A stretch of 64,000 nt of DNA from Stenotrophomonas maltophilia (GTDB lineage Bacteria > Pseudomonadota > Gammaproteobacteria > Xanthomonadales > Xanthomonadaceae), in NCBI RefSeq assembly GCF_003970865.1, contig NZ_RXLZ01000009.1, forward strand, positions 34,722-98,721, written 5' to 3'. Under the pieces are notes generated by a model. The model saw only the letters and a list, made by a program, of their open reading frames with translations, did no database searches and was not told where the DNA came from. Numbering within the stretch: the stretch's first letter is position 1; each line of letters opens with the position of its first letter. Of this stretch, positions 1 to 7,410 are shown in pieces. The translations under genes were made by a program, and so were the position numbers.

Positions 1-484
1 AGCCGTAGGGCTCGCCGCCCAGCTGGCCGTACTCGTGCTCGTAGACCTTCTTGAAGATCGGGCTCTGGTCCCAGGCGGTGCCCTTGTAGCGCTTCAGGGT
101 CTTGCCCAGTTCCTTCTTCGATACATTGAAGACCCGGATCTTCAGCTGGGTATCGGTCTCGGTGTTGTTGACCAGGTAATGCAGGCCGCGCCAGGCACCT
201 TCCAGCTGCTGGAAGTCCGGATGGTGCAGGATCTGGTTGAGCTGTGCAGTCAGCGTTCGATCGATCTCGGCGATGTAGGCCTTGATCGTCTGCGAGACAT
301 CGTCGCTGACGATGTCCGCGCGGCTGAGCACCTGTTCGGCCAGCGTGCGTACCGCCGATTCCACTTCCTGCTGGGCACGGTCGCTCTTCGGCCGGAACTG
401 CTTGTTCAGCAGTTCGGCGAAGCCGCCCGATTCCAGTGCGGTGCCGGTATCGCTGCCGGCTTCGATCAGCTGTTCGGTCGACAT
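1..484 (-). CDS. tssC: Type VI secretion sheath large subunit TssC (VipB/ImpC), N-terminal part
   Basis: Partial gene: about 161 N-terminal residues are visible before the window edge. TssC pairs with TssB to build the contractile sheath that drives the inner tube and spike out of the cell. The N-terminus shows the family pattern, with a variable helical start followed by a segment around residues 85-125 resembling the conserved TssC region (HHPDFQQLEGAWRGLHYLV). The ATG at 484 lies 4 nt after the tssB stop, so the two are one transcript and probably translationally coupled. The rest of the T6SS cluster should lie to the left. Family assignment is firm; the subtype is not decided from this fragment. 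Confidence 0.93.
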   Translation of the reverse strand, partial: MSTEQLIEAGSDTGTALESGGFAELLNKQFRPKSDRAQQEVESAVRTLAEQVLSRADIVSDDVSQTIKAYIAEIDRTLTAQLNQILHHPDFQQLEGAWRGLHYLVNNTETDTQLKIRVFNVSKKELGKTLKRYKGTAWDQSPIFKKVYEHEYGQLGGEPYG

Positions 485-488
485 GGTG

Positions 489-995
489 TTACTCCCCGTC
501 CTTGCCATCGCTGTTCGGCGCGGCGACCAGTGCCTGCAGCAGCGCCGGGTCACGGATCGCCTGCGCGATCAACGCCTCCGCACCGGCCTTGCCGTCCATG
601 TAGGTATCCAGGTTCGCCAGTTGCGCACGCGCCTGCAGCAGCTTGGCCAACGGCTCGACGCGGCGCGCCACGGCGGCCGGCGAGAAGTCGTCCATGCTCT
701 CAAAGGTGATGTCCACGCTCAGGCTGCCTTCGCCGGTCAGCGTGTTTGGCACGCTGAAGGCGACCCGCGGCTTCATCGACTGCAGCCGGCTGTCGAAGTT
801 GTCGACATCGATCTCCAGCGCCTTGCGCTCTTCCAGTGACGGCAGGTCGCCGGCGTTGGCGCCGGACAGGTCGGACATCACGCCCATCACGAAGGGCAGC
901 TGTACCTTCTTCTGCGCCCCGTAGACCTCAACGTCGTACTCGATCTGCACCCGCGGTGCCCGATTGCGGGCAATGAACTTCTGGCTGTTCGCCAT
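489..995 (-). CDS. tssB: Type VI secretion sheath small subunit TssB (VipA/ImpB)
   Basis: A 168-residue protein of normal length for TssB. It carries the hallmark N-terminal region (PRVQIEYDVEVYG, then LPFVMGVMSDLSG) at about residues 12-45, which forms the sheath beta-strand and handle interface with TssC. The open frame extends upstream to 1094. I chose the ATG at 995 because a GGAGG sequence sits about 7 nt before it and because the protein then begins MANSQKFIARNRAPRV, as in homologues. It is the first visible gene of the sheath operon and is transcribed away from an AraC-type regulator gene. The 209 bp between them probably hold both promoters. Confidence 0.95.
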   Translation of the reverse strand: MANSQKFIARNRAPRVQIEYDVEVYGAQKKVQLPFVMGVMSDLSGANAGDLPSLEERKALEIDVDNFDSRLQSMKPRVAFSVPNTLTGEGSLSVDITFESMDDFSPAAVARRVEPLAKLLQARAQLANLDTYMDGKAGAEALIAQAIRDPALLQALVAAPNSDGKDGE

Positions 996-1203
996 GGCCT
1001 GGCCTCCGATGGAAACGGGTCGTGCCGGGCGCCCGCGGGCGTCGGCCTCGATGCCGGGCAAGTCTGGGAGACCGCCACGCAGGCCTCCCGACAATTCGTC
1101 TCAGCGTGGTCGCCGGGGTTCGCGGCGGGCCGATGATGGGTTTTCAGCGCAACTGTCGGTATCGACAGGACAGGCCCAGGGGATGGGCCGTGAAGACGCT
1201 GCC

Positions 1204-1644
1204 ATGACACTCCAGCACTGCCCCTCGCTGGTCGGCGTACTTGCCGCCGACCTTGGTACCGCTGCCTTTGCTTCACTGCCGTCGGCGTCGGCGGCCTCGC
1301 CTTCCGATCCGCGGCTGCGGCGGATCCTCGATTTCATCGATGCGCACCTGGGTGAGTGCGAACTGGACGAGCGCATGATCCGCGATGCCTTCGCGCTCTC
1401 GCGGCCCACGCTGTACCGGTTGTTCCAGGCCTTGGGCGGGGTCGCCCGCTACATCCGCGAACGGCGCCTGTGGCTGGCCCACCGCCACCTCGACCGCGAC
1501 CCCTGCTGCAGCGTCACCTGGCTGCTGTATGAAGTGGGCTTCGCCTCGGAGCGCCAGTTCCAGCGTGCCTTCCAGGCCCGTTATGGGATGTCACCGGCGC
1601 AGTGGCGCCGTGCCTGCCGCGGCCAGCCAATGCACCTTTCATGA
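1204..1644 (+). CDS. AraC-family HTH protein lacking an obvious sensor domain
   Basis: About 146 residues. The last 100 form an AraC/XylS double helix-turn-helix, with the typical second-helix signature (EVGFASERQFQRAFQARYGMSP) near the C-terminus. Only about 30 low-complexity residues (Ala/Ser-rich) precede it, so there is no room for the usual effector-binding domain. Start choice is uncertain: ATG 1204 or ATG 1183 are plausible, while the open frame up to 964 overlaps tssB antisense and looks spurious. Its place, divergent from the T6SS sheath genes, suggests local control of secretion; that is inference. Confidence 0.75.
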   Translation: MTLQHCPSLVGVLAADLGTAAFASLPSASAASPSDPRLRRILDFIDAHLGECELDERMIRDAFALSRPTLYRLFQALGGVARYIRERRLWLAHRHLDRDPCCSVTWLLYEVGFASERQFQRAFQARYGMSPAQWRRACRGQPMHLS

Positions 1645-1656
1645 GGGGCCTGGCCG

Positions 1657-1717
1657 CATCCACGCATGGCGTGGATCTACCGGAACCGCGGTATTGGATC
1701 CACGCCATGCGTGGATG
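1657..1717. repeat. SMAG-type REP pair (GTAGATCCACGCCATGCGTGGAT subtype)
   Basis: Two opposed palindromes downstream of the AraC-type gene. The first reads as the reverse complement of GTAGATCCACGCCATGCGTG and the second carries the same stem with a decayed GTAG end. They lie between the AraC-type gene and the convergent universal stress protein gene, and may act as a transcript end. Confidence 0.85.
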
Positions 1718-1798
1718 GCCGTTTGTGCGGCCCACAAAAGGTGACGCCGGCGCGCATCCTGCGGCCGGCGTCGGGTCCCCTCCCCGGGAACGCTTGAA

Positions 1799-2245
1799 TC
1801 AGCGGATGACCAGCACCGGCAGCGTGCTGCGTGCCAGCACCTCGGCAGTCTGGCTGCCCAGCAGCACGCGGGTCACGCCACGGCGGCCATGCGAGGTCAT
1901 CACGATCAGGTCGCTATTGCGCTCGCCGGCGGTCTCGATGATGCCGTCAGCCGCATAGCGGTCCAGCACATGCACCGGATTGGCGGTAATGCCCTGCTCG
2001 GCGGCCTTGGCCAGCGCCGGCTGCAGCACCTTCTGCGCGCCTTCCTCGCGGTCGGCCTTGTACTCGGGGCTGTTCATGTAGCCCACGCTCCAGCCCATGG
2101 CGTCGTACATGCCGACGGCCCACGGCTCGGAAACGGTCACGATATCGACCTCGGCGTTGAGGTCCTTGGCCAGCTCCAGGCCCTTGGCCAGGCCCTTGTC
2201 GGCCAGCTCGGATCCGTCGGTGGCAATCAGGATGCGCTTGTACAT
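1799..2245 (-). CDS. Universal stress protein (UspA family)
   Basis: A 148-residue single-domain Usp. The N-terminus MYKRILIATDGSELA holds the first strand and the nucleotide-contacting Asp. The C-terminal SHGRRGVTRVLLGSQT carries the Gly-rich nucleotide-binding loop of the ATP-binding Usp class, and the last strand (LPVLVIR) closes the fold. The frame extends to 2287, but ATG 2245 has a GGAG about 9 nt upstream and matches family N-termini. Cytoplasmic; a role in stress survival is known for the family, but the trigger here is unknown. Transcribed alone, with REP palindromes beyond its 3' end. Confidence 0.93.
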   Translation of the reverse strand: MYKRILIATDGSELADKGLAKGLELAKDLNAEVDIVTVSEPWAVGMYDAMGWSVGYMNSPEYKADREEGAQKVLQPALAKAAEQGITANPVHVLDRYAADGIIETAGERNSDLIVMTSHGRRGVTRVLLGSQTAEVLARSTLPVLVIR

Positions 2246-2428
2246 GGTGGGGCTCCGTGGCGGTCTGCCAGATGGGAACAACACCATTGCACACCGGATG
2301 TGCAGGGCGCGCCTTGAGCAGGATCAATCCGGCGCCGCGCAGCGGCGTGTGCGCACCGCCGGCTTGCGTACCCACTGACCGCGGCGCATGCTGACCAAGC
2401 GGTATCGGGCCGCCCTGGGAGACCCCGC

Positions 2429-2575
2429 ATGCAGGACAGCAAGCCGACACCACCAAGAACGCTCAGGATCATCCTGTGGAGCCTCATCGCCGCCTTCGTG
2501 CTGTTCTGCGGCGGCTATTATCTGGGCAAGGATCTTGCCCAGCGCGACAACGCCCGGCAGTCAGCCGGCCGATAA
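2429..2575 (+). CDS. Small single-pass membrane protein, 48 residues
   Basis: ATG 2429 opens a 48-codon frame ending at TAA 2575. The product has a basic, proline-containing start (MQDSKPTPPRTLR), one hydrophobic helix at about residues 13-30 (IILWSLIAAFVLFCGGYYLG) and a polar tail (KDLAQRDNARQSAGR). A GGGAG lies about 10 nt before the start. The length, helix and Shine-Dalgarno support a real small gene. It is divergent from the universal stress gene and followed directly by a REP pair. No function is recognised. It could still be a chance frame. Confidence 0.6.
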   Translation: MQDSKPTPPRTLRIILWSLIAAFVLFCGGYYLGKDLAQRDNARQSAGR

Positions 2576-2583
2576 CCTGCTGC

Positions 2584-2645
2584 CGTAGTCGAGCTTGCTC
2601 GACTGCTTCTGCTCACAAAAGGCAGTCGAGCAAGCTCGACTCTAC
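2584..2645. repeat. SMAG REP pair (GTAG-TCGAGCTTGCTCGA subtype)
   Basis: Two inverted copies of the stem TCGAGCTTGCTCGA, with GTAG at each outer end, form a head-to-head dimer. It lies between the 48-residue membrane protein gene and the convergent hypothetical gene. Confidence 0.9.
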
Positions 2646-2658
2646 GGCGCCCCCATCT

Positions 2659-3213
2659 TCAGGCGATCTGCACCACGCGTGCGTTCTGGCACAGCGGATA
2701 ACTGGCCACGAATTCGGCAATCGCATCACGCATCGCTTCGAACGATTCGCCGTACATGTACAGCGCGGTCTCGGTCGGGCCCTGCCACCAGCTGCAGATC
2801 TCGCCAAGGCCGTCGATGTTCTCCGACAGCTGTTCGAACACGTGGTTCGAATCGCACTGTTCGTAGACTTCGTCCGGCAGGTTCAGGCCATCCAGGTAGA
2901 TGCCCAGGCCCTCGGTCACGCCGAAGCTGCGGTCGGCCTCGCCCGCACCCTGCAGCTGCGAAACCTTCGGCGCACCCAGCTGTTCCAGCAGGTCGATCAG
3001 CTTCGGCACGCCGGCCGCATCGACCAGGGCAACTTCGATATCACCGTATTCGACCTCACCGAGGTCGGACATCGCGGTGCCGCCGCCAGTCAGCTCGCCC
3101 ACCTGGGCCGCCTGCAGCAACGCGTCGAGCGGATCCTCGAACAGTTCGTGGCGATGCTCCGGCTGCAGTCGGGCGTTCAACTTCACGGTGACGTACAGCG
3201 TGGGTTCGGTCAT
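2659..3213 (-). CDS. Conserved hypothetical protein, 184 residues
   Basis: A soluble, acidic protein with no signal peptide, membrane helix or catalytic motif that I recognise. It begins MTEPTLYVTVKLNARLQPE, looks like an alpha/beta fold, and has a Trp-Trp pair around residue 148 (ICSWWQGPTETALYMYG). The frame runs up to 3309 through REP sequence, but ATG 3213 is the first start outside the repeat and has a modest AGGAA upstream. REP dimers flank both ends, which isolates it as a single-gene transcript. No function is proposed. Confidence 0.7.
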   Translation of the reverse strand: MTEPTLYVTVKLNARLQPEHRHELFEDPLDALLQAAQVGELTGGGTAMSDLGEVEYGDIEVALVDAAGVPKLIDLLEQLGAPKVSQLQGAGEADRSFGVTEGLGIYLDGLNLPDEVYEQCDSNHVFEQLSENIDGLGEICSWWQGPTETALYMYGESFEAMRDAIAEFVASYPLCQNARVVQIA

Positions 3214-3245
3214 GGGGGCGTTCCTGGAAGATGTCAGGCCCCATT

Positions 3246-3309
3246 GTAGAGTCGAGCTTGCTCGACTGCCTTTCCCGCCAGAAGCAGCCGAGCATGGACT
3301 CGGCTCCAC
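3246..3309. repeat. Hybrid SMAG REP pair
   Basis: The left element has the TCGAGCTTGCTCGA stem. The right element has the different GCCGAGCATGGACTCGGC stem with one altered end. Two REP subtypes joined in one dimer suggest recombination or independent insertion. Confidence 0.85.
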
Positions 3310-3318
3310 AACATCCCG

Positions 3319-3645
3319 TCAACGCAGGAACGGCGCCACCTTGCGCTTCAGCAACTCCACCAGCACCGGGTCCATGTAGTCGTAGTCATCCGGGATATCC
3401 AGGCAGATCACCCGCTTGCCGTTCAACCAGGCCTTGTAGCGGCTGGACAGCCGGTTGCGGTGGGCGCGCTCCATCACGAACACCAGGTCGGCCCACTGCA
3501 GCAGCTCCGGGCTGAGCACTTCCTCGGCGTCGGCCAGCAGCCCGGCCGAGGCGGTCTCGATGCCCGGCCAATCGGCGAATACCTGCTCGGCCGTCGGGCT
3601 GCGAAGGCGGTTCTGGCTACAGAGGAAGAGCACGTTGCGGGTCAT
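3319..3645 (-). CDS. Small low-molecular-weight tyrosine phosphatase-like protein
   Basis: A 108-residue protein with the LMW-PTP phosphate loop at its N-terminus: C9-SQNRL-R15-S, matching C-x5-R-S/T. A C-terminal DIPDDYDYMDP segment could supply the general-acid aspartate. It is clearly shorter than classical LMW-PTPs (about 150 residues), and belongs to the compact group annotated as LMW phosphatase family proteins. ATG 3645 is chosen because the longer frame starts inside a REP. Substrate unknown; protein or small-molecule phosphate esters are possible. Flanked by REP dimers on both sides. Confidence 0.8.
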   Translation of the reverse strand: MTRNVLFLCSQNRLRSPTAEQVFADWPGIETASAGLLADAEEVLSPELLQWADLVFVMERAHRNRLSSRYKAWLNGKRVICLDIPDDYDYMDPVLVELLKRKVAPFLR

Positions 3646-3659
3646 GGGTACTCGCCCTT

Positions 3660-3725
3660 GTAGAGCCGAGCCCATGCTCGGCTGATTTTCCCGGTACAGG
3701 CAGCCGAGCATGGGCTCGGCTCTAC
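3660..3725. repeat. SMAG REP pair (GTAGAGCCGAGCCCATGCTC subtype)
   Basis: Near-perfect inverted dimer of the GAGCCGAGC-CATGCTCGGCT stem with GTAG at both outer ends. It lies between uvrD (stop at 3742) and the phosphatase gene that follows it on the same strand. Confidence 0.9.
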
Positions 3726-3741
3726 AGGATGCCTGCGGTGA

Positions 3742-5934
3742 TCAGATCACCGTCAGGTTGGCGTAGGCCATCACCAGCCACTTGCTGCCGGCATCGGCAA
3801 ACTCGACCTGCACGCGAGCGTGGGCGCCGCTGCCTTCGTAGTCGGTCACCATGCCTTCGCCGAACTTGGGATGGGTGACCAGCGCGCCGAGCTTCAGCGG
3901 CGGTGCCTCGATCGAGGCATGGCCCATCACCCGGCTTGCGCCCATCGAGGCCGGCCGCGAGACCTGCACCTTCGGGCGCACTTCGTGCAGCAACTCGCGC
4001 GGAATCTCGCGCAGGAAGCGCGATGGCAGGCTGTAGTTGTCCTGGCCATGAATGCGGCGCGACTCGGCATAGCTCAGCACCAGTTTCTGGCGCGCGCGGG
4101 TGATGCCGACGTAGGCCAGGCGGCGCTCTTCTTCCAGCCGCCCGCTTTCCTCCAGCGAACGTGCGCTGGGGAACAGCCCCTCTTCCACGCCAGCCAGAAA
4201 CACCAGCGGGAATTCCAGGCCCTTGGCCGAGTGCAGGGTCATCAGCTGCACGCCCTCCTCGCCCGCCTGCGCCTGGCCCTCACCGGCCTCCAGCGCGGCA
4301 TAGCCCAGGAAGGCCACCAGCTCATCCATGTCCTCGCCCACTTCCTCGATATCGTCTGCGCGGCGCACGAAGCGCGAGGCCACCGAGACCAGTTCGTCGA
4401 GGTTGTCGGTGCGCGATTCGGAGTCCAGCGCGTTGCGGCTTTCCTTGCTCCAATGCTCGCGCAGCTGCGAGCGCGCCAGCACATGGTCCACGCGCTCGGC
4501 CAGGGTCATGTGCAGGGTCTGCGCCTGCAGCTCGTTGACCAGCACCAGGAAACCGGCCAGCGCATTGCGCGCGCGTGCGGCCAGCGTGCTGCCCTGGGTG
4601 ACCAGCATGGTCGCTTCCCACAGCGAAATGCCCTGCGCGCGTGCCTCGCGGCGCACTTCGTCCAGCGTGCGATCGCCAATGCCACGGGTGGGCGTATTGA
4701 CCACGCGCTCGAAGGCGGCGTCATCGTTGCGGTTGGACAGCAGGCGCAGGTAGGCCAGCGCGTCCTTGATTTCGGCACGCTCGAAGAAGCGCATGCCGCC
4801 GTACACGCGGTACGGCACCTGTTCGCTCAGCAGCGCTTCTTCCAGCGCGCGCGACTGCGCGTTGCTGCGGTAGAGCACAGCCACTTCGGTGTAGCTGCCG
4901 CCATCGCGCACCCACTGGCGAGCACGCTCGACGATGTAGCGCGCCTCGTCCATCTCGTTGTACGCGGCGTACAGGTCGATCGGCTCGCCGTCGCCGCTGT
5001 CGGTCCACAGCTGCTTGCCGATGCGATCCGGGTTGTGCGCGATCACCGCATTGGCGGCACCGAGGATGTTGGCGGTGGAGCGGTAGTTCTGTTCCAGGCG
5101 GATGGTCTGCGCGCCCGGGAAGTCGCGCAGGAAGCCCTGCACGTTCTCGACCTTGGCACCGCGCCAGCCGTAGATGGCCTGGTCATCGTCGCCGACCACG
5201 AACACGTGGCCGGAATCGCCGGCCAGCACGCGCACGAAGGCGTACTGGATGGCATTGGTGTCCTGGAACTCGTCCACCAGGATCTCGCGGAAGCGGGCGC
5301 GGTAGTGCGCCAGCAGCGCCGGGTTGTCGCGCAGCAGTTCGTGCGCGCGCAGCAGCAGCTCGGCGAAGTCGACCAGGCCGGCGCGGTCGCAGCGCGCCTG
5401 GTACTCGATGTAGGCCTGGCGCATGGTTTCCAGCCACGCGTCGTGCGGCTCGGGCTGGATGTGCTGCGGGCGACGGCCTTCGTCCTTCTGTTCGTTGATC
5501 CACCACGCAATCTGCTTGGGTGGGTACTTGCCGTCATCCAGTTCCAGCGCCTGCACCACGCGCTTGACCAGCCGCAGCTGGTCGTCCGAATCCATCACCT
5601 GGAAGCCTTCGGGCAGCTTCGCGTCCTGCCAGTGCAGGCGCAGCAGGCGGTTGGCCAGGCCGTGGAAGGTACCGATCCACATGCCACGGCTGCCGTTGGG
5701 CAGCTGTGCGTCGATGCGGTGGCGCATTTCGCCGGCCGCCTTGTTGGTGAAGGTCACCGCGAAAATGCCGTGGGTCGGCACGCCATCGACTTCATGCAGC
5801 CAGGCGATGCGGTGGGTGAGTACGCGGGTCTTGCCGGAACCGGCACCGGCCAGCACCAGGTGGTGGCCGGGGGGAGCGGAGACGGCTTCGCGCTGGGCCG
5901 GGTTCAGGCCATCAAGCAGGTGGGAGACATCCAT
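3742..5934 (-). CDS. uvrD: DNA helicase II, UvrD family (SF1A)
   Basis: A 730-residue 3'-5' helicase that acts in nucleotide excision repair and mismatch repair. The superfamily 1A motifs appear in order: Q motif and Walker A near residues 12-38 (LAGAGSGKTRVLTHR), motif Ia (AVTFTNKAAGEMRHRI), motif II (LVDEFQDTN), motif III (VVGDDDQAIYGWRGA), motif IV (LEQNYRST), motif V (LMTLHSAKGLEFPLVF) and motif VI (RLAYVGITRARQKLVLSYA). A C-terminal Tudor-like end (GALVTHPKFGEGMV) is present, as in UvrD and PcrA. Length agrees with E. coli UvrD (720). It starts 9 nt after the stop of the upstream FAD-binding gene. Confidence 0.95.
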   Translation of the reverse strand: MDVSHLLDGLNPAQREAVSAPPGHHLVLAGAGSGKTRVLTHRIAWLHEVDGVPTHGIFAVTFTNKAAGEMRHRIDAQLPNGSRGMWIGTFHGLANRLLRLHWQDAKLPEGFQVMDSDDQLRLVKRVVQALELDDGKYPPKQIAWWINEQKDEGRRPQHIQPEPHDAWLETMRQAYIEYQARCDRAGLVDFAELLLRAHELLRDNPALLAHYRARFREILVDEFQDTNAIQYAFVRVLAGDSGHVFVVGDDDQAIYGWRGAKVENVQGFLRDFPGAQTIRLEQNYRSTANILGAANAVIAHNPDRIGKQLWTDSGDGEPIDLYAAYNEMDEARYIVERARQWVRDGGSYTEVAVLYRSNAQSRALEEALLSEQVPYRVYGGMRFFERAEIKDALAYLRLLSNRNDDAAFERVVNTPTRGIGDRTLDEVRREARAQGISLWEATMLVTQGSTLAARARNALAGFLVLVNELQAQTLHMTLAERVDHVLARSQLREHWSKESRNALDSESRTDNLDELVSVASRFVRRADDIEEVGEDMDELVAFLGYAALEAGEGQAQAGEEGVQLMTLHSAKGLEFPLVFLAGVEEGLFPSARSLEESGRLEEERRLAYVGITRARQKLVLSYAESRRIHGQDNYSLPSRFLREIPRELLHEVRPKVQVSRPASMGASRVMGHASIEAPPLKLGALVTHPKFGEGMVTDYEGSGAHARVQVEFADAGSKWLVMAYANLTVI

Positions 5935-5943
5935 GCCCCCATT

Positions 5944-7347
5944 TTACGGCATCGCCGTCGCGGCTCCTGCGACCACCTGGGTGGCCAGTGCCTGCGCCTG
6001 CTGACGCAGTTCAGGCACCGCCAGGCTTTCCCACAGGCTGCCGATGCGCAGGCTGCCAAGCACGCCCAGCCGCGCCTGCGGCTGGCCACCCACTGCGAGC
6101 AGGCGGTCGCCCGGCACCGTGCTGTCCAGGCCCAGCCCATGTGGGCCGGGGCGGGCAAGCCCATCGGCCTGCAGCTGCTGCAGCAACGGATTGCGCAGTG
6201 CACTGGCACGGGTTTCCACACCGGTGGCGTTGATCACCCCGCCAATCGTCCACTGCTGTTCATTGCCGGAGGGAGAGCGGCCAGACAGCCGCAGGGCATC
6301 GCCTTCGCGCCAGACGCGCTGCAGGCGTGACCGATGGATGCGCAGTTGGCCGCTGTCCTGCAGGGACTGCAGCTGCGCGTCCACCTCTTCGGCGATGCGG
6401 TGGCGATGTACGTCCCAGTAGCGCACCACATGGCGCAGGAAACGACGCTGGTCGGCCTCATCGAGGCTGCACCACAGCGCCTGCCCGTGCGGACGGATAC
6501 GGTCCATCACGCCCTGCCATGGCAGGCCGTCGGCCTGTGCCTGGCGTGCGAACCCGCGCAACGCGCGCAGGCGCTGGCGCAGGTTCATCGGCAACAGCGC
6601 AGCCGGGTCGAACGTGGGCAGACCACCATGCGCATGCGGCAACGGCAGCAGGCCGTGGCGCGAGATCACGTGCAGCGGGCCGGTGTGGCCGGCGGCGACC
6701 AATGCCAACACGGTGTCGGCCATGCTCAGGCCGGACCCGACGATGGCCACGGCCTGCTCGCCGGCCAGGGTGCGTACGCCGTCGTAGTCCCAGGCCTCGA
6801 TCACGTCATCGGCGGGCAGTGCCTCGGCACCGGCCACCGGCAGCGGCCGCATGCTGTTGCCGGTGGCGAGCACCGCCTGCGCGGCGTGCAGCGCCTGGCC
6901 ATCGCCCAGCTGCAGACGGTAGCCATGGTCATCCGGCTGCAGTCCCAGCACCGGCTGCGCGATCACCCGCAGCTGCGCCGGGCTGGCGGCGGCGGCCTCC
7001 TGCAGGCGCTGCTGCAGGTAGGCAGCAAAGTAGTGGCGGCACACATAGCGCTCGCCCAGCACCTCGCGCGCCTCGCCCGGGTAAGCGTTGGCGGCCACCA
7101 GGTAGTCGAGGAAGTCGCCGGGCTGGTCGGCAAACGCACTCATCTTCGCCGCCGGCACGTTCAGCAGATGCTCCGGCCACGGCGTGGCATAGGCGATGCC
7201 CTGGGCCAGCTGCGAGGCGGGTTCGAAGATGGCCAGCGCCAACGACGCCTTGGCCTGGCGCAATACCTGGATCGCCACCAGCACCCCGGCCGCACCACCA
7301 CCGATGATCGCCAGGTCCAGTTCGCCATTACGCGGTGAATCAGTCAT
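5944..7347 (-). CDS. FAD/NAD(P)-binding protein (YdhS-like)
   Basis: A 467-residue flavoprotein. An N-terminal Rossmann motif (DLAIIGGGAAGVLVAIQ) binds FAD. A second dinucleotide motif in the middle (AVAIVGSGLSMADTVLAL) is typical of the FAD-NAD(P)-binding family that includes E. coli YdhS. A conserved acyl-type segment around residues 60-75 (YATPWPEHLLNVPAAKMSA) is also a family signature. The frame extends to 7365, but MTDSPRNG at 7347 is the natural start. The substrate is not known. It lies 9 nt upstream of uvrD on the same strand, so the two may be cotranscribed. Confidence 0.8.
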   Translation of the reverse strand: MTDSPRNGELDLAIIGGGAAGVLVAIQVLRQAKASLALAIFEPASQLAQGIAYATPWPEHLLNVPAAKMSAFADQPGDFLDYLVAANAYPGEAREVLGERYVCRHYFAAYLQQRLQEAAAASPAQLRVIAQPVLGLQPDDHGYRLQLGDGQALHAAQAVLATGNSMRPLPVAGAEALPADDVIEAWDYDGVRTLAGEQAVAIVGSGLSMADTVLALVAAGHTGPLHVISRHGLLPLPHAHGGLPTFDPAALLPMNLRQRLRALRGFARQAQADGLPWQGVMDRIRPHGQALWCSLDEADQRRFLRHVVRYWDVHRHRIAEEVDAQLQSLQDSGQLRIHRSRLQRVWREGDALRLSGRSPSGNEQQWTIGGVINATGVETRASALRNPLLQQLQADGLARPGPHGLGLDSTVPGDRLLAVGGQPQARLGVLGSLRIGSLWESLAVPELRQQAQALATQVVAGAATAMP

Positions 7348-7410
7348 GTGCCGATTGTAGGCCATCGGCGATGACAGGCCGGATTGCCGAAATGGGCGGC
7401 CGGCAGTGCC

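Noticed and set aside
964..1203. Longer AraC-type protein starting at 964
   Set aside because: The added 80 residues are Arg/Pro-rich and antisense to the tssB start and leader, so they are unlikely to be translated.
3820..6330. 836-residue open frame on the plus strand
   Set aside because: It is antisense to uvrD and the FAD-binding gene, has no recognisable domain, and results from high GC with few stops.
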